Under the pieces are notes generated by a model. It ran no database searches. It saw nothing but the letters and a program-made list of their open reading frames with translations, and was not told the DNA's origin. From Paenibacillus lignilyticus (GTDB taxonomy: Bacteria > Bacillota > Bacilli > Paenibacillales > Paenibacillaceae), in assembly GCF_017942085.1 (NCBI RefSeq), contig NZ_JAGKSP010000006.1, forward strand, positions 62,001 through 126,000: a stretch of 64,000 bases of DNA, given 5' to 3'. Numbering within the stretch: the stretch's first letter is position 1; each line of letters starts with the position of its first letter. The position numbers and the translations under genes were made by a program. This document shows, one piece after another, positions 35,192 through 46,794 of the stretch.

Positions 35192-35518
35192 ATGACAGAT
35201 GAGAATAAAGATTTAATCGGTGTAAGGCACGCACTGGATGCACTGGAGAAACGGCTGCAGAAGGTAGCTTCCGAGATGGAACGTTCGCAAATCGCCGATT
35301 ATGTGCAGCTCCTCAATCGCCCGTACTCGCTGATGTGGCGCAATTTGCTTGGCGGCACAGCGCGAGGCGTCGGAATCGCAATCGGTTTTACGTTCTTTGC
35401 GGCTACGATTCTCTATGTGCTGCAGCTGCTGGGGGCGCTCAATTTGCCGATTATCGGTGATTATATTGCAGACATTGTCCGCATCGTACAGCATCAGCTG
35501 GAAGGGAAGACTTATTAA
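35192..35518 (+). CDS. Small membrane protein, DUF5665-like
   Basis: A 108-residue protein starting at ATG 35192 behind GGGGAGGGA at 35177; the frame is open upstream to 35099 but that part lies in the ileS hairpin. An N-terminal charged helix (about 5-45) is followed by YSLMWRNLLGGTARGVGIAIGF and one or two transmembrane helices (about 60-95). It resembles DUF5665 proteins of spore-forming Bacillota, whose function is unknown. It converges on the next gene, 10 bp away. Confidence 0.75.
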   Translation: MTDENKDLIGVRHALDALEKRLQKVASEMERSQIADYVQLLNRPYSLMWRNLLGGTARGVGIAIGFTFFAATILYVLQLLGALNLPIIGDYIADIVRIVQHQLEGKTY

Positions 35519-35528
35519 CGGTTAGGCG

Positions 35529-36245
35529 CTACTGCTCCTCGAGCATATGATCGCCTTCCTCATGCTCCATATAGTTATAATATTCCCGATTGCGGACTAC
35601 ACTGACATGTTTGCCCGTAATGTCAGTTGCCAAGAAGCTTTCGAGCGGCTCCACATAGCCGTCAGCTTCGTCAGCTTCGATGCCGATTTCATCGTAAGAG
35701 CGAACATTGGCATTCTCGGACATGGCCGGTGAGTCGGAGTTGCCCCAGCTTTCAACAATCTGCCAGGCATCTTCGCCATCAAAGCCGTTGTATCCATCTT
35801 CGTGCTCATCCATGCTCGAGCGGCCGAATCCGGGCGCAAGGAATTGTTCTTCCACCGGACGGTGCTCCGAAATGTCTTGTCTGGGTGAATGCGCAACACA
35901 GTACAGCGAATCAGGCAGTGCTTGCAGCCTTTCGAGCGGGATATTACTTCCGCATGTACGACAGGTGCCATAGCTGCCATCTTCCATAGCGGTTAATGCA
36001 GCATCGATGCGGCTAAGATGAAATTCCTCTTGTTCATGGAGCGCGAGGTCTTTGCCGCGCTCATACGTCTCTGTAGCAGCATCCGCGGGATGGTTATCAT
36101 ACGATGACAAATCGCCGGATTCATCCTTTAGGGATGCGGAGAATCCATAATGCTCGCTGCTCGCAAGCCGCTGCTCAATTGCAGCTTTCTCCACGACAAG
36201 GCGACTGCGTAAATTTCGTAGCTGGGTGTTCGTAAGGTTCGTCAT
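35529..36245 (-). CDS. yteA: YteA/DksA-TraR-like zinc-finger protein
   Basis: Minus-strand gene of 238 residues, starting at the ATG complementary to 36243-36245 (MTNLTNTQLRNLRSRL). An N-terminal coiled coil (about 5-95) leads to a DksA-type zinc finger with CRTCG and a distal CVAH, that is three Cys and one His. It is followed by an acidic, Asp/Glu-rich C-terminal half ending in a stretch of Glu. YteA-family proteins are found in endospore formers; their role is unclear. It is the only minus-strand gene in the window and has its own transcription unit. Not DksA itself, which is much shorter. Confidence 0.85.
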   Translation of the reverse strand: MTNLTNTQLRNLRSRLVVEKAAIEQRLASSEHYGFSASLKDESGDLSSYDNHPADAATETYERGKDLALHEQEEFHLSRIDAALTAMEDGSYGTCRTCGSNIPLERLQALPDSLYCVAHSPRQDISEHRPVEEQFLAPGFGRSSMDEHEDGYNGFDGEDAWQIVESWGNSDSPAMSENANVRSYDEIGIEADEADGYVEPLESFLATDITGKHVSVVRNREYYNYMEHEEGDHMLEEQ

Positions 36246-36389
36246 GATGAGTGCCCTCTCTTCACATTGGCATGATGGCATACTTTCTGTCGTTAGTTTC
36301 CCAACTAAGGCGCTGTTTTAGAGGCGGGTATTCATGGATGAATTGGCAAAGGCATACGGAAATTGTCCTAGTCTGTATGAGCCCTCCTA

Positions 36390-36398
36390 TGCTACAAT
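36390..36398 (+). promoter_or_regulatory. Candidate extended -10 promoter for lspA
   Basis: TGCTACAAT matches the extended -10 form TGN-TATAAT with one change, and lies 25 bases before the lspA start. No convincing -35 box was found at the right distance. Confidence 0.4.
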
Positions 36399-36422
36399 GT
36401 TGAGGACAAGGGGGCATATGCG

Positions 36423-36947
36423 ATGAAATATTATTACTATTGGCTGGCGGTTGTTGTATTCGTAATTGACTATTTTACCAAACAATGGGTTGAGAAAAGT
36501 CTTACGATCGGTGAAACTAAGCATGTGCTCGGCGATTTCTTTATTCTGACATCCATTCGAAATAAAGGTGCCGCGTTTGGAATTCTGCAAGAGCAGCGTT
36601 ATCTGTTTATTTTGATTACGCTCGTTGTTGTAGGAGGCATCGTTTGGTATATGATGAAGAACCGCAACTCCGGTAAAGCCTTGCTTCTTGGAGGTCTTGG
36701 TCTCGTACTTGGCGGCGCGCTCGGTAATTTCCTGGAGCGTGCACTCTATGGCGAGGTTGTTGATTTTCTGCAGTTTACGTTTGGCAGCTATGTGTTCCCG
36801 ATATTCAACATTGCCGATACCGGTATCTGTGTCGGTGTAGGTATGATTTTGCTGGATGCGATTCTGACATCCAAGAGAGAGAACGGAGATTCAAAATCAA
36901 ATGGACAAGAAGAACCTAATGGACAAGGGCACCAGTTTATTCAATGA
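36423..36947 (+). CDS. lspA: Lipoprotein signal peptidase (signal peptidase II)
   Basis: Membrane aspartic protease that cleaves prolipoprotein signal peptides after lipid transfer. The 174-residue protein has four transmembrane helices, with family motifs DYFTKQWVE, NKGAAFGIL, GGALGNFLERALYGEVVDF (first catalytic Asp) and NIADTGIC (second catalytic Asp). ATG 36423 follows AAGGGGG at 36408. It processes the several lipoproteins encoded in this window (MetQ, the HlyD-like adaptor, the family 1 binding protein). Its hydrophilic C-terminal tail overlaps the next gene. Confidence 0.96.
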   Translation: MKYYYYWLAVVVFVIDYFTKQWVEKSLTIGETKHVLGDFFILTSIRNKGAAFGILQEQRYLFILITLVVVGGIVWYMMKNRNSGKALLLGGLGLVLGGALGNFLERALYGEVVDFLQFTFGSYVFPIFNIADTGICVGVGMILLDAILTSKRENGDSKSNGQEEPNGQGHQFIQ

Positions 36948-37863
36948 TGAGCCCATGAGTTTTACCGCGATTGAAGCGGATGCCGGTGAACGGCTTGATA
37001 AATTTGTAACCGAAAGCATTGAAGAAGGCTCGGTCTCCCGCACGATGGTGCAGGATTGGATCAAACTCGGCGCCGTGCTGGTCAATGAGCGTCAAGTGAA
37101 GGCGAATTACAAACTAGCCGTGGCCGATGTGGTCACGGTTATTATTCCTGAACCGGAAGAAGCCGTCATTGAGCCGCAGAACATTCCGCTTGATGTGGTC
37201 TACGAAGACAGCGATGTTATTGTGATCAACAAACCGCGCGGCATGGTCGTTCACCCTGCGCCCGGCCATTACTCAGGTACCGTCGTGAATGCGCTTATGT
37301 ACCACTGCAAAGATCTTTCAGGAATCAACGGCGTGCTTCGCCCCGGCATTGTGCACCGGATCGATAAGGATACTTCCGGCCTGATCATGGCCGCGAAGAA
37401 CGATCTGGCGCATGCTTCGCTGGCTGCACAGCTTAAAGCTCATACGGTGACCAGAAAATACCTTGCCCTCGTGCACGGGACGATGCCGCATGAGCATGGA
37501 ACGGTTGATGCCCCGATCGGGAGAGATCCTCAGGATCGGAAGGTGTTCATCGTTACACAGCGCGGCAGTAAAGAAGCCGTTACGCATTTCCAAGTGGCGG
37601 AGCGTCTTGGCGATTTCACGTTGCTCGAGCTGAAGCTGGAGACGGGACGGACGCACCAGATCCGCGTGCATATGAAATACATCGGACACCCGCTCGCAGG
37701 CGATCCGATCTATGGACGGAATAAGACGATTGGTCTTAAAGGTCAGGCGCTGCACGCGGCGGTTCTTGGTTTCGATCATCCTCGCACGGGGGAATACTTG
37801 GAGTTTTCGGCGCCGATTCCGCCTGATATGGAACATGAGCTGATGATTTTGCGTCAGCGCTAG
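36901..37863 (+). CDS. rluD: RluA/RluD-family pseudouridine synthase
   Basis: Makes pseudouridines in 23S rRNA (RluD/YlyB type). An S4 domain (about residues 20-80) precedes the synthase domain with GMVVHPAPGH, the catalytic Asp motif HRIDKDTSGL, KKYLALVHG-like KYLALVHG, and the RTHQIRVH strand. The start is uncertain: ATG 36901 (320 residues) overlaps lspA by 47 bases and has GGAG at 36885, while ATG 36919 and 36955 are alternatives without good ribosome sites. The lspA-rluD order matches lspA-ylyB of B. subtilis. Confidence 0.92.
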   Translation: MDKKNLMDKGTSLFNDEPMSFTAIEADAGERLDKFVTESIEEGSVSRTMVQDWIKLGAVLVNERQVKANYKLAVADVVTVIIPEPEEAVIEPQNIPLDVVYEDSDVIVINKPRGMVVHPAPGHYSGTVVNALMYHCKDLSGINGVLRPGIVHRIDKDTSGLIMAAKNDLAHASLAAQLKAHTVTRKYLALVHGTMPHEHGTVDAPIGRDPQDRKVFIVTQRGSKEAVTHFQVAERLGDFTLLELKLETGRTHQIRVHMKYIGHPLAGDPIYGRNKTIGLKGQALHAAVLGFDHPRTGEYLEFSAPIPPDMEHELMILRQR

Positions 37864-37973
37864 TTGTGTAATAGTACAAACTTTTCACTAATTTCTTTAT
37901 GTGGTTCAAGGCTTACGTTGCGCTATGATGATAACAAACTGTAAGCAGTGACAATGAAAGGTGAGATGGATCG

Positions 37974-39209
37974 ATGACTCAAATCAATCACAACTATACG
38001 CAGCTGCAAGGGAGCTACCTGTTCTCCGAAATCGCAAAGCGCCGTACTACATTTATTCAAAACAATCCAAATGCCCAAATTATCAGCCTCGGAATCGGCG
38101 ACGTGACACGTGGTCTGCCGGATGCGGTAACGAAAGCGATGCACGCTGCAGTTGATGAGCTGGCTAATCCGGGTTCATTCCGCGGCTATGGTCCGGAGCA
38201 GGGGTACGACTTCCTCATTAACGATATCATCAACAATGACTATAAAGCGCGCGGCATCGACATCGCGACGAACGAGGTTTTCGTCAGCGACGGTTCCAAG
38301 TGCGATGTAGGTAACATTCAAGAGATCTTCAGCCAAGACGCTGTTATCGCGGTTCAAGATCCGGTATACCCTGTATACGTGGACACGAACGTTATGGCGG
38401 GCCGTTCCGGCAAGTTCAACAAAGAAACGAACCAATACGAGAACATCGTCTATCTGAAATGCGACGCGTCGAACAACTTCACGCCAAGCCTGCCGGAGCG
38501 CAAAGTGGACTTGATCTACTTGTGCTACCCGAACAATCCGACAGGGATGACACTGTCGAAGGAAGAGCTGAAGCGCTGGGTTGACTTCGCAAAAGCGAAC
38601 GACTGCATCATCTTGTATGATTCGGCTTACGAGGCATTCATTCAAGAAGCTGACGTTCCGCGCAGCATCTATGAAATTGAAGGCGCCAAAGAAGTAGCGA
38701 TCGAATTCCGCAGCTTCTCGAAGACAGCCGGTTTCACGGGTGTTCGTTGTGCCTATACCGTTGTTCCGCGCGAGCTGAAAGCGAAAGACGCAGACGGCAA
38801 CGTATTGCTCGTTAACGATCTGTGGAATCGCCGCCATACAACGAAGTTCAACGGCGTTTCTTATGTGACACAACGCGGTGCCGCTGCCATCTACACGCCG
38901 GAAGGCAAAGAGCAAATCGGCGCGATCATTGACTACTACATGACGAATGCGGGCATTATCCGCGAAGGTCTGGCATCGCTTGGTCTTGAAGTGTTCGGCG
39001 GCGTTAACGCGCCTTACATCTGGCTTAAGACTCCGAAAGGTCTTGACTCATGGGCGTTCTTCGATAAGCTCCTGTCGGAAGCGAATATCGTAGGTACGCC
39101 GGGTGTGGGCTTCGGTCAAAGCGGTCAAGGTTACTTCCGCTTGACAGCATTTGGCAGCCGCGAGAATACGGAGAAAGCCGTAGAGCGGATTACTAAGCTT
39201 AGTCTGTAA
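37974..39209 (+). CDS. dapL: LL-diaminopimelate aminotransferase
   Basis: PLP enzyme that converts tetrahydrodipicolinate to LL-2,6-diaminopimelate in one step, bypassing the succinylase or acetylase branch; it supplies DAP for MurE and lysine, and dipicolinate shares the precursor. The 411-residue class I aminotransferase has the family N-terminus with [12 protein letters not shown] and [19 protein letters not shown], and the PLP lysine in [15 protein letters not shown] 37974 follows AAAGGTGAG at about 37956. It is a single-gene unit with its own terminator. B. subtilis uses the acetylase route instead. Confidence 0.95.
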   Translation: MTQINHNYTQLQGSYLFSEIAKRRTTFIQNNPNAQIISLGIGDVTRGLPDAVTKAMHAAVDELANPGSFRGYGPEQGYDFLINDIINNDYKARGIDIATNEVFVSDGSKCDVGNIQEIFSQDAVIAVQDPVYPVYVDTNVMAGRSGKFNKETNQYENIVYLKCDASNNFTPSLPERKVDLIYLCYPNNPTGMTLSKEELKRWVDFAKANDCIILYDSAYEAFIQEADVPRSIYEIEGAKEVAIEFRSFSKTAGFTGVRCAYTVVPRELKAKDADGNVLLVNDLWNRRHTTKFNGVSYVTQRGAAAIYTPEGKEQIGAIIDYYMTNAGIIREGLASLGLEVFGGVNAPYIWLKTPKGLDSWAFFDKLLSEANIVGTPGVGFGQSGQGYFRLTAFGSRENTEKAVERITKLSL

Positions 39210-39215
39210 CAAAGA

Positions 39216-39254
39216 AACTTACGCAGGCGTCCTCGGACGATGCGTAAGTTTTTT
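39216..39254 (+). terminator. Terminator after dapL
   Basis: AACTTACGCA pairs with TGCGTAAGTT around a 15-nt loop that can extend the stem, followed by four more T. Confidence 0.92.
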
Positions 39255-39312
39255 CTTTATAGAGAAGTATACATACGATCGCATATTAATCCGAATACGG
39301 AGCAAAAGAACC

Positions 39313-39341
39313 TTGACAGCTTTTGTCGAACGTGGGATAAT
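39313..39341 (+). promoter_or_regulatory. Sigma-A promoter of the pyr operon
   Basis: TTGACA at 39313, a 17-base spacer, and GATAAT at 39336. The start near 39348 places the PyrR-binding element at the very 5' end of the transcript. Confidence 0.88.
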
Positions 39342-39352
39342 TCTTTTGATAA

Positions 39353-40159
<807 letters not shown>

Positions 40160-40176
40160 GGGGGTAGGCTTTCATC

Positions 40177-41079
40177 ATGACGACCGCAACATTAGTCAAG
40201 CAGCGAAGCTTGCTGGGACTTAAGGAACTAAGTAAGGAAGAAATCAGCTCCATCTTGGACCGCGCCGCTTATTGGGAGGCAAGCTCGAACAAAGTCGAGC
40301 CGGTTCAGCAAGGTAAGTTTGTAGCGAATATGTTTTTTGAGAACAGCACAAGAACGAGATTTTCCTTCGAGGTTGCCGAGAAACGACTCGGTACCGAAGT
40401 GCTAAACTTCTCCGCCGCGGTCTCAAGCGTACAGAAGGGCGAATCGATTTACGATACGGTGCGCACGCTTGAATCCATGGGAATCGATGCGGGCGTTATC
40501 CGCCTTAAGCCGATCGGCGTGCTCGCCGAGCTGGCACAGAAAATTAAAGTGCCTTTAATCAACGCAGGCGATGGAAATAACGAGCATCCGACACAGGCGC
40601 TGCTCGACCTATATACAATGCGTAAACAGTTCGGCGAGCTCAAAGGATTAACGGTATCGATTATCGGAGATGTCCAGCATAGCCGGGTTGCACGCTCCAA
40701 TTTGTACGCACTGCAGAAGTTCGGGGTCAACGTCCGCTTCTGCGCGCCTGAGACGATGAAGGCAGCAGAGCTTGATGTCCCTTACGTATCGATGGCAGAA
40801 GCGCTTCGCTCCGATGTCGTTATGATGCTGAGGGTTCAGCTGGAACGTCACGAAAGCGGCATTCTAAGTTCAGCGGAATCATACCGGGAGCAATTCGGTT
40901 TGACGGAAGAAAGAGCGGCGACATTAGCGCCGCACACCATCATCATGCACCCTGCACCCATTAATCGCGACGTTGAAATCGATGATGCGCTCGTTGAACA
41001 TCCGCAATCACGCATTTTCCCGCAAATGGCCAATGGCGTTCCGATACGGATGGCGGTCATCGAACGAGCACTAGCCTAA
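40177..41079 (+). CDS. pyrB: Aspartate carbamoyltransferase catalytic subunit
   Basis: Condenses carbamoyl phosphate with aspartate, the first committed step of pyrimidine synthesis. The 300-residue protein has the carbamoyl-phosphate loop STRTRFSFE, the HPTQALLD motif, and the aspartate-binding region with HPAPINRDVEI. There is no pyrI regulatory subunit nearby, as is normal for Bacillales. ATG 40177 follows AAGGGGG at about 40157. It directly follows pyrR; the uracil permease gene and second attenuator found between these genes in B. subtilis are missing. Confidence 0.97.
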   Translation: MTTATLVKQRSLLGLKELSKEEISSILDRAAYWEASSNKVEPVQQGKFVANMFFENSTRTRFSFEVAEKRLGTEVLNFSAAVSSVQKGESIYDTVRTLESMGIDAGVIRLKPIGVLAELAQKIKVPLINAGDGNNEHPTQALLDLYTMRKQFGELKGLTVSIIGDVQHSRVARSNLYALQKFGVNVRFCAPETMKAAELDVPYVSMAEALRSDVVMMLRVQLERHESGILSSAESYREQFGLTEERAATLAPHTIIMHPAPINRDVEIDDALVEHPQSRIFPQMANGVPIRMAVIERALA

Positions 41080-41111
41080 CTAACAGTGGAAGCCGAAAGG
41101 AGAAAACGATC

Positions 41112-42407
41112 ATGGCACTATGGATTATAAACGGACTCGTTTGGGACGAACAGACAGGTGAGACAGCACGAAAGCACGTTCGAATTGAGAATGGACTGAT
41201 CGCTGCGATTGCCGATGCGGCTTCCGGTGAGCCGGATACTACCGGACACGATATTATTGATGCACAAGGAAAGCTAATCTCCGCAGGTTTTATCGACATG
41301 CATGTGCATCTGCGCGAGCCGGGCTTTGAATATAAAGAGGATATCGCAAGCGGTACACGCTCCGCGGCAAGAGGCGGTTTCACCACGATCGCATGCATGC
41401 CGAACACTCGTCCCGTAACGGATACGCCGGAGACCGTGCGCTACATACTGGATAAGGCTAAGAGCGCAGGAATCGTTAATGTGCTGCCTTATGCAGCCAT
41501 TACGAAGAACGAGCTTGGCCGCGAGCTGACAGACTTCGCAGCGCTCAAAGAAGCAGGCGCAATCGGGTTTACCGATGACGGCGTCGGCGTACAGAACGCG
41601 CAAATGATGAAAGATGCGATGAACCTGGCTGCATCGATGAACATGCCGGTTATCGCGCACTGCGAAGACGATTCGCTCGTAGTTGGAGCAGCCGTAACGG
41701 AAGGCAAGTTCGCAGCAGCGAACGGACTTAAAGGGATTCCGAACGAGTCCGAAGCGATCCACGTTGGTCGCGATATTTTACTGGCAGAAGCTACAGGGGT
41801 TCACTATCATGTCTGCCACGTGAGCACGGAGCAGTCGGTTCGCCTGATCAGAATGGCTAAACAAATCGGCATTAAAGTAACCGCCGAGGTTTGTCCGCAT
41901 CACTTGATTCTCTCCGATGAGGACATTCCAAGCATGGATGCCAATTGGAAAATGAATCCGCCGCTGCGCACACCGCGCGACGTACAAGCGGTTATCGAAG
42001 GTCTTGAAGATGGCACGCTGGACATGATCGTAACGGACCACGCGCCGCACAGTGCGGAAGAGAAGGCACGCGGCATGATGCTGGCGCCTTTCGGCATCGT
42101 CGGCTTCGAAACGGCATTCCCGCTTATGTATACGAAATTCGTGAAAACAGGCAAATGGTCGCTTGGCTTCCTCCTGAAACGGATGACATCGGACCCGGCG
42201 CGCGTCTTCGGACTTCGCAGCGGTATTCTGGAAGCAGGCGCGCCTGCTGATCTGACCATTGTCGATATCGAGAACGAACGTGAGGTTAACCCAGAGAGCT
42301 TCGCTTCGAAGGGTAGAAATACACCGTTTGGCGGCTGGAAGTTGTCCGGCTGGCCGGTAGCAACAATCGTAGATGGAAATGTCGTTTGGACAGAGCTGCA
42401 AGAATAG
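41112..42407 (+). CDS. pyrC: Dihydroorotase
   Basis: Zinc-dependent amidohydrolase that closes carbamoyl-aspartate to dihydroorotate. The 431-residue type I enzyme shows the metal motif HVHLREPG (about residues 61-68), further histidines in AHCEDD and HYHVCHVST, and the catalytic Asp in VTDHAPHS. ATG 41112 follows GAAAGGAG at 41096. It continues the pyr operon. Confidence 0.97.
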   Translation: MALWIINGLVWDEQTGETARKHVRIENGLIAAIADAASGEPDTTGHDIIDAQGKLISAGFIDMHVHLREPGFEYKEDIASGTRSAARGGFTTIACMPNTRPVTDTPETVRYILDKAKSAGIVNVLPYAAITKNELGRELTDFAALKEAGAIGFTDDGVGVQNAQMMKDAMNLAASMNMPVIAHCEDDSLVVGAAVTEGKFAAANGLKGIPNESEAIHVGRDILLAEATGVHYHVCHVSTEQSVRLIRMAKQIGIKVTAEVCPHHLILSDEDIPSMDANWKMNPPLRTPRDVQAVIEGLEDGTLDMIVTDHAPHSAEEKARGMMLAPFGIVGFETAFPLMYTKFVKTGKWSLGFLLKRMTSDPARVFGLRSGILEAGAPADLTIVDIENEREVNPESFASKGRNTPFGGWKLSGWPVATIVDGNVVWTELQE

Positions 42408-42437
42408 TAAGCAACTTGATAACTAGGAGTGATACGG

Positions 42438-43583
42438 ATGCAAGCAAGATTGTTGTTGGAAGACGGCACGCTGTTTACAGGACTCGGCTTTGGCGCTGAG
42501 GGACAATCCGCCGGCGAGGTTGTTTTTAATACAGGGATTACAGGTTACCAAGAGGTGCTTTCCGATCCGTCCTACTGCGGACAGATCGTAACCATGACCT
42601 ATCCTTTGATCGGGAACTACGGCATTACGCGCGACGATTTCGAAGCGGTACGTCCCTACATTCACGGTTTCGTCGTTCGCCGCCATGAGCCGGTGCCAAG
42701 CAACTGGAGAGCGGAATACACGCTAGACCGTTTGCTGAAGGAATACGGCATCATCGGAATCAGCGACATCGATACACGGATGCTGACTCGTAAGCTGCGC
42801 CACTACGGCACAATGAAAGGGATGCTGACAACAGGCAATGAGCGTATTGAAGAGCTTGCCGAGCGTCTATCCCTGACACCGCTGATGCGCGACCAAGTAG
42901 CCCGCACTTCGACGAAGAGCATCTTCTCCAGCCCGGGCGAGCGCGAGCGTATCGTACTGGTCGACTACGGCGCGAAGAGCGGTATCCTGCGCGAGCTTAC
43001 GAAGCGCGGCTGCGATGTAGTCGTGGTTCCTCACGATACGACAGCAGAGCAAATCCGCCGCCTGAACCCGGACGGCATTCAATTGTCGAACGGTCCTGGG
43101 GATCCGAAGGATGTTCCGCACGCTGTTACTATGATTCAAGAGCTGCTTGGCGAATATCCGATCTTCGGGATCTGCCTGGGCCACCAATTGTTCGCGCTTG
43201 CTTGCGGCGCCGATACAGCAAAGCTGAAGTTCGGTCACCGCGGCGGTAACCATCCGGTTAAAGAACTGGCGACAAGCCGCTGCTACATCACTTCGCAGAA
43301 CCATGGTTACACGGTTCTTGAAGATTCCGTAGCCGGAACGAAGCTTGAAGTGACGCATATCAACAATAACGACAAAACGATCGAAGGCTTGAAGCACAAC
43401 GAATTCCCGGCCTTCTCGGTTCAATACCATCCGGAAGCGGCACCTGGACCTTACGATTCCAGCTACCTGTTCGATCAATTCCTAGAGATGATTCGTGCCC
43501 ATAAAAGAAACAACCCGCAAAAACCTCGTCAAGCACAATTGGCGGCATCATTGAGAGGAGAGCTGCAATATGCCCAGAAATAA
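42438..43583 (+). CDS. carA: Carbamoyl-phosphate synthase small (glutaminase) subunit
   Basis: Glutamine amidotransferase subunit that feeds ammonia to CarB. Start ATG 42438 (381 residues) after AGGAGTG at 42425; a GTG at 42429 overlaps that ribosome site. An N-terminal CPSase_sm domain ([16 protein letters not shown]) is followed by the class I GATase with the nucleophile GICLGHQ, and late [10 protein letters not shown] with catalytic His and Glu. It is the pyrAA equivalent, since it lies in the PyrR-controlled operon. It overlaps carB by 14 bases. Confidence 0.97.
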   Translation: MQARLLLEDGTLFTGLGFGAEGQSAGEVVFNTGITGYQEVLSDPSYCGQIVTMTYPLIGNYGITRDDFEAVRPYIHGFVVRRHEPVPSNWRAEYTLDRLLKEYGIIGISDIDTRMLTRKLRHYGTMKGMLTTGNERIEELAERLSLTPLMRDQVARTSTKSIFSSPGERERIVLVDYGAKSGILRELTKRGCDVVVVPHDTTAEQIRRLNPDGIQLSNGPGDPKDVPHAVTMIQELLGEYPIFGICLGHQLFALACGADTAKLKFGHRGGNHPVKELATSRCYITSQNHGYTVLEDSVAGTKLEVTHINNNDKTIEGLKHNEFPAFSVQYHPEAAPGPYDSSYLFDQFLEMIRAHKRNNPQKPRQAQLAASLRGELQYAQK

Positions 43584-46500
43584 TAAGCTGAAAAAAATTC
43601 TCGTTATCGGTTCCGGTCCAATCGTCATCGGGCAAGCTGCAGAGTTCGACTATGCAGGCACGCAGGCTTGCCAAGCGCTTAAAGAAGAAGGCTATGAGGT
43701 TGTTCTGATCAACAGCAATCCGGCTACAATCATGACCGATACGAACATGGCTGATAAAGTATACATCGAGCCAATCACACTTGATTTCGTAACCCAAATT
43801 ATCCGTCAAGAACGTCCGGACGGTTTGCTGCCGACACTTGGCGGCCAAACGGGGCTTAACATGGCAGTCGAGCTGGCACGCGCCGGCGTCTTGGAACGCG
43901 AGAACGTTCAGCTGCTTGGTACACAGCTTACGGCAATCGAGAAAGCGGAAGACCGTGATCTATTCCGCGATCTGATGCGCGAGCTGGAGCAGCCGGTACC
44001 TGAGAGCGTAATTGTAACAACCGTGCAGGAAGCGTTGGATTTTGCTAACGAGATCGGCTACCCAATCATCGTTCGTCCGGCCTACACGCTGGGAGGGACA
44101 GGCGGCGGTATTTGCGCGAGCGAAGAAGAGTTGCTTGAAACGGTTGCATCCGGTATCCGTTACAGCCCAATCGGCCAGTGCTTGATCGAGAAATCGATCG
44201 CAGGCATGAAAGAAGTCGAGTATGAAGTGATGCGCGATGCGAACGATAACTGTATCGTCGTGTGTAACATGGAGAACTTTGATCCGGTTGGCGTCCATAC
44301 AGGCGATTCCATCGTCGTAGCGCCTAGCCAAACATTGTCCGACCGCGAATATCAAATGCTGCGCTCTGCGTCGCTGAAGATCATCCGCGCACTGAGCATC
44401 GAAGGCGGCTGTAACGTACAGTTCGCATTGGATCCGTTCAGCTACCAATACTATGTCATCGAAGTAAATCCGCGCGTAAGCCGCTCTTCGGCACTTGCGT
44501 CCAAAGCGACAGGTTACCCGATCGCGAAGATGGCAGCCAAGATCGCGATCGGCTACACGCTTGACGAAATCGTCAACCCGGTAACAGGCCAAACCTATGC
44601 ATGCTTCGAGCCAACGCTGGATTACATCGTATCCAAAATCCCGCGCTGGCCGTTCGATAAATTTATTTCGGCAAACCGTAAACTGGGCACGCAAATGAAA
44701 GCGACAGGCGAAGTGATGGCGATCGGCCGTACGTTCGAAGAGTCCATTCATAAAGCGGTTCGTTCCCTGGAAATCGGCACGCACCGTATCCACCTGAAAG
44801 ACGCGCATGAGCTGCAGGATGATGTGCTGCGCAATCGTCTGGCGAAGCCCGATGACGAGCGGATGTTCCTCGTAGCGGAAGCATTCCGCCGCGGCTACAA
44901 GCTGCAGGACATTCAAGATTTGACGAAAATCGACTGGTGGTTCCTGGATAAAATCGAAAGCATCGTCGCATTCGAAGCTGAACTTCGCAGTGCAACCGTA
45001 CTGACGAACGAGCAGCTGTACGCGGCCAAACGCAAAGGTTTCTCTGACCGCTCCATCGCAGAGATCCGTCGCGAAGGCAACCATACAACCTTTACAAACG
45101 AGCTGGAACTGCGTCAACACCGCCTTGAACAAGGGATCAAACCTGTTTACAAAATGGTTGATACTTGTGCGGCTGAGTTCGAAGCAACAACCCCTTACTA
45201 CTACTCGACTTATGAAGTTGAGAACGAAGTAACGGAATCGGCTAAAGAGAAAGTACTCGTTCTAGGTTCCGGCCCGATCCGGATCGGCCAAGGTATCGAG
45301 TTCGATTACTCGACGGTACATGCGGTATGGGCGATTCAGAAAGCCGGCTATGAAGCGGTTATCATCAACAACAACCCGGAAACGGTATCGACCGACTTCA
45401 GCACCTCTGACCGACTGTACTTCGAGCCGCTCTTCTTCGAAGACGTCATGAACGTCATCGAGCAAGAGAAGCCGATTGGAGTTATCGTACAATTCGGTGG
45501 TCAAACGGCGATTAACCTTGCTGCGCCACTGACTAAAGCAGGCGTTCGTATCTTGGGCTCCAGCCTGGAGAGCATCGATGCCGCCGAGGATCGCAAGAAA
45601 TTCGAAGTGCTGCTGAATGAACTGAACATTAAACAACCGAAAGGCAAAACAGTCATTTCCGTTGATGAAGCGGTTGAGACTGCGCAGGGCCTGGGTTATC
45701 CGGTGCTTGTTCGTCCGTCGTACGTCCTGGGCGGACGTGCCATGGAAATCGTATATTCTGACGAAGAGCTGCTCACTTACATGGTGCAGGCGGTTAAAAT
45801 CAATCCGGAGCATCCGGTACTGATCGACCGTTACATGCTGGGTAAAGAAGCTGAGGTTGATGCGATCTGCGATGGCGAAACGGTTCTGATCCCAGGGATC
45901 ATGGAGCATGTCGAGCGCGCAGGGGTTCACTCCGGCGACTCGATCGCTGTGTACCCGCCGCAATCCATTTCGACTGAATTGCAGCAGAAGATGGTCGACA
46001 TTACGGTCAAAATCGCTAAAGGCTTGAACGTAATCGGATTGGTTAACATCCAATTCGTTATCTTCCAAGACGAAGTATATGTAATCGAAGTAAATCCGCG
46101 CTCCTCGCGTACGGTTCCGTTCCTAAGCAAGGTAACAAACATTCCGATGGCGAACCTGGCAACTAAGGCGATCTTAGGCGAGAAGCTTGCGGATCTTGGT
46201 TACGAGACGGGTCTATGGCCGGAAGATGATTATGTATCGGTTAAAGTTCCGGTCTTCTCCTTCGCGAAACTGCGCCGCGTTGACCCGACATTGACGCCGG
46301 AAATGAAATCGACCGGTGAAGTTATGGGCCGCGATCAGCAATACGCGAAAGCTCTGTACAAAGGTTTGGTCGGCGCAGGAATGCGCATCCCGCCAACAGG
46401 CTCCATCATTGCAACGGTTGCGGATAAAGACAAACCGGAAGCGATCGAAATTCTGCGCGGCTTCTACGAGCTGGGCTACAACATCGTCGCAACGGGCGGC

Positions 46501-46788
46501 ACTGCAACGGCGCTTGAAGAAGCGGGATTGCGCGTACAAACGGTAAATAAGCTGAGCGAAGGCTCGCCGAACATCTTGGATCTGATCCGCGACGGTAAAG
46601 CACACTTCGTGGTGAACACCTTGACGAAGGGTAAAACACCTGAGCGCGACGGCTTCCGGATTCGCCGCGAAGCGGTTGAGAATGGCGTCGTATGTATGAC
46701 ATCGCTCGACACCGTTCGTGCGCTGCTTAACATGCTGGAGACCATCAACTTCTCCTCGCGTCCAATGCCGGTACTGGCACAGAAATAA
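43570..46788 (+). CDS. carB: Carbamoyl-phosphate synthase large subunit
   Basis: Makes carbamoyl phosphate from bicarbonate, ammonia and two ATP. The 1072-residue protein has two homologous ATP-grasp halves. The first opens at [20 protein letters not shown], the second near residue 560 at [20 protein letters not shown]; each has a PSYVLGG or PAYTLGG ATP loop. The C-terminal MGS-like allosteric domain (about 935-1072) has the [14 protein letters not shown] stretch. It is full length. ATG 43570 lies inside carA with AGGAGAG at 43556, so the subunits are translationally coupled. pyrK and pyrD, which follow in B. subtilis, are absent here. Confidence 0.98.
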   Translation: MPRNNKLKKILVIGSGPIVIGQAAEFDYAGTQACQALKEEGYEVVLINSNPATIMTDTNMADKVYIEPITLDFVTQIIRQERPDGLLPTLGGQTGLNMAVELARAGVLERENVQLLGTQLTAIEKAEDRDLFRDLMRELEQPVPESVIVTTVQEALDFANEIGYPIIVRPAYTLGGTGGGICASEEELLETVASGIRYSPIGQCLIEKSIAGMKEVEYEVMRDANDNCIVVCNMENFDPVGVHTGDSIVVAPSQTLSDREYQMLRSASLKIIRALSIEGGCNVQFALDPFSYQYYVIEVNPRVSRSSALASKATGYPIAKMAAKIAIGYTLDEIVNPVTGQTYACFEPTLDYIVSKIPRWPFDKFISANRKLGTQMKATGEVMAIGRTFEESIHKAVRSLEIGTHRIHLKDAHELQDDVLRNRLAKPDDERMFLVAEAFRRGYKLQDIQDLTKIDWWFLDKIESIVAFEAELRSATVLTNEQLYAAKRKGFSDRSIAEIRREGNHTTFTNELELRQHRLEQGIKPVYKMVDTCAAEFEATTPYYYSTYEVENEVTESAKEKVLVLGSGPIRIGQGIEFDYSTVHAVWAIQKAGYEAVIINNNPETVSTDFSTSDRLYFEPLFFEDVMNVIEQEKPIGVIVQFGGQTAINLAAPLTKAGVRILGSSLESIDAAEDRKKFEVLLNELNIKQPKGKTVISVDEAVETAQGLGYPVLVRPSYVLGGRAMEIVYSDEELLTYMVQAVKINPEHPVLIDRYMLGKEAEVDAICDGETVLIPGIMEHVERAGVHSGDSIAVYPPQSISTELQQKMVDITVKIAKGLNVIGLVNIQFVIFQDEVYVIEVNPRSSRTVPFLSKVTNIPMANLATKAILGEKLADLGYETGLWPEDDYVSVKVPVFSFAKLRRVDPTLTPEMKSTGEVMGRDQQYAKALYKGLVGAGMRIPPTGSIIATVADKDKPEAIEILRGFYELGYNIVATGGTATALEEAGLRVQTVNKLSEGSPNILDLIRDGKAHFVVNTLTKGKTPERDGFRIRREAVENGVVCMTSLDTVRALLNMLETINFSSRPMPVLAQK

Positions 46789-46794
46789 CCAATA

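Noticed and set aside
43960..45132. 390-codon minus-strand frame opposite carB
   Set aside because: Antisense shadow of a highly conserved gene whose codon bias keeps the opposite frame open; no start context.
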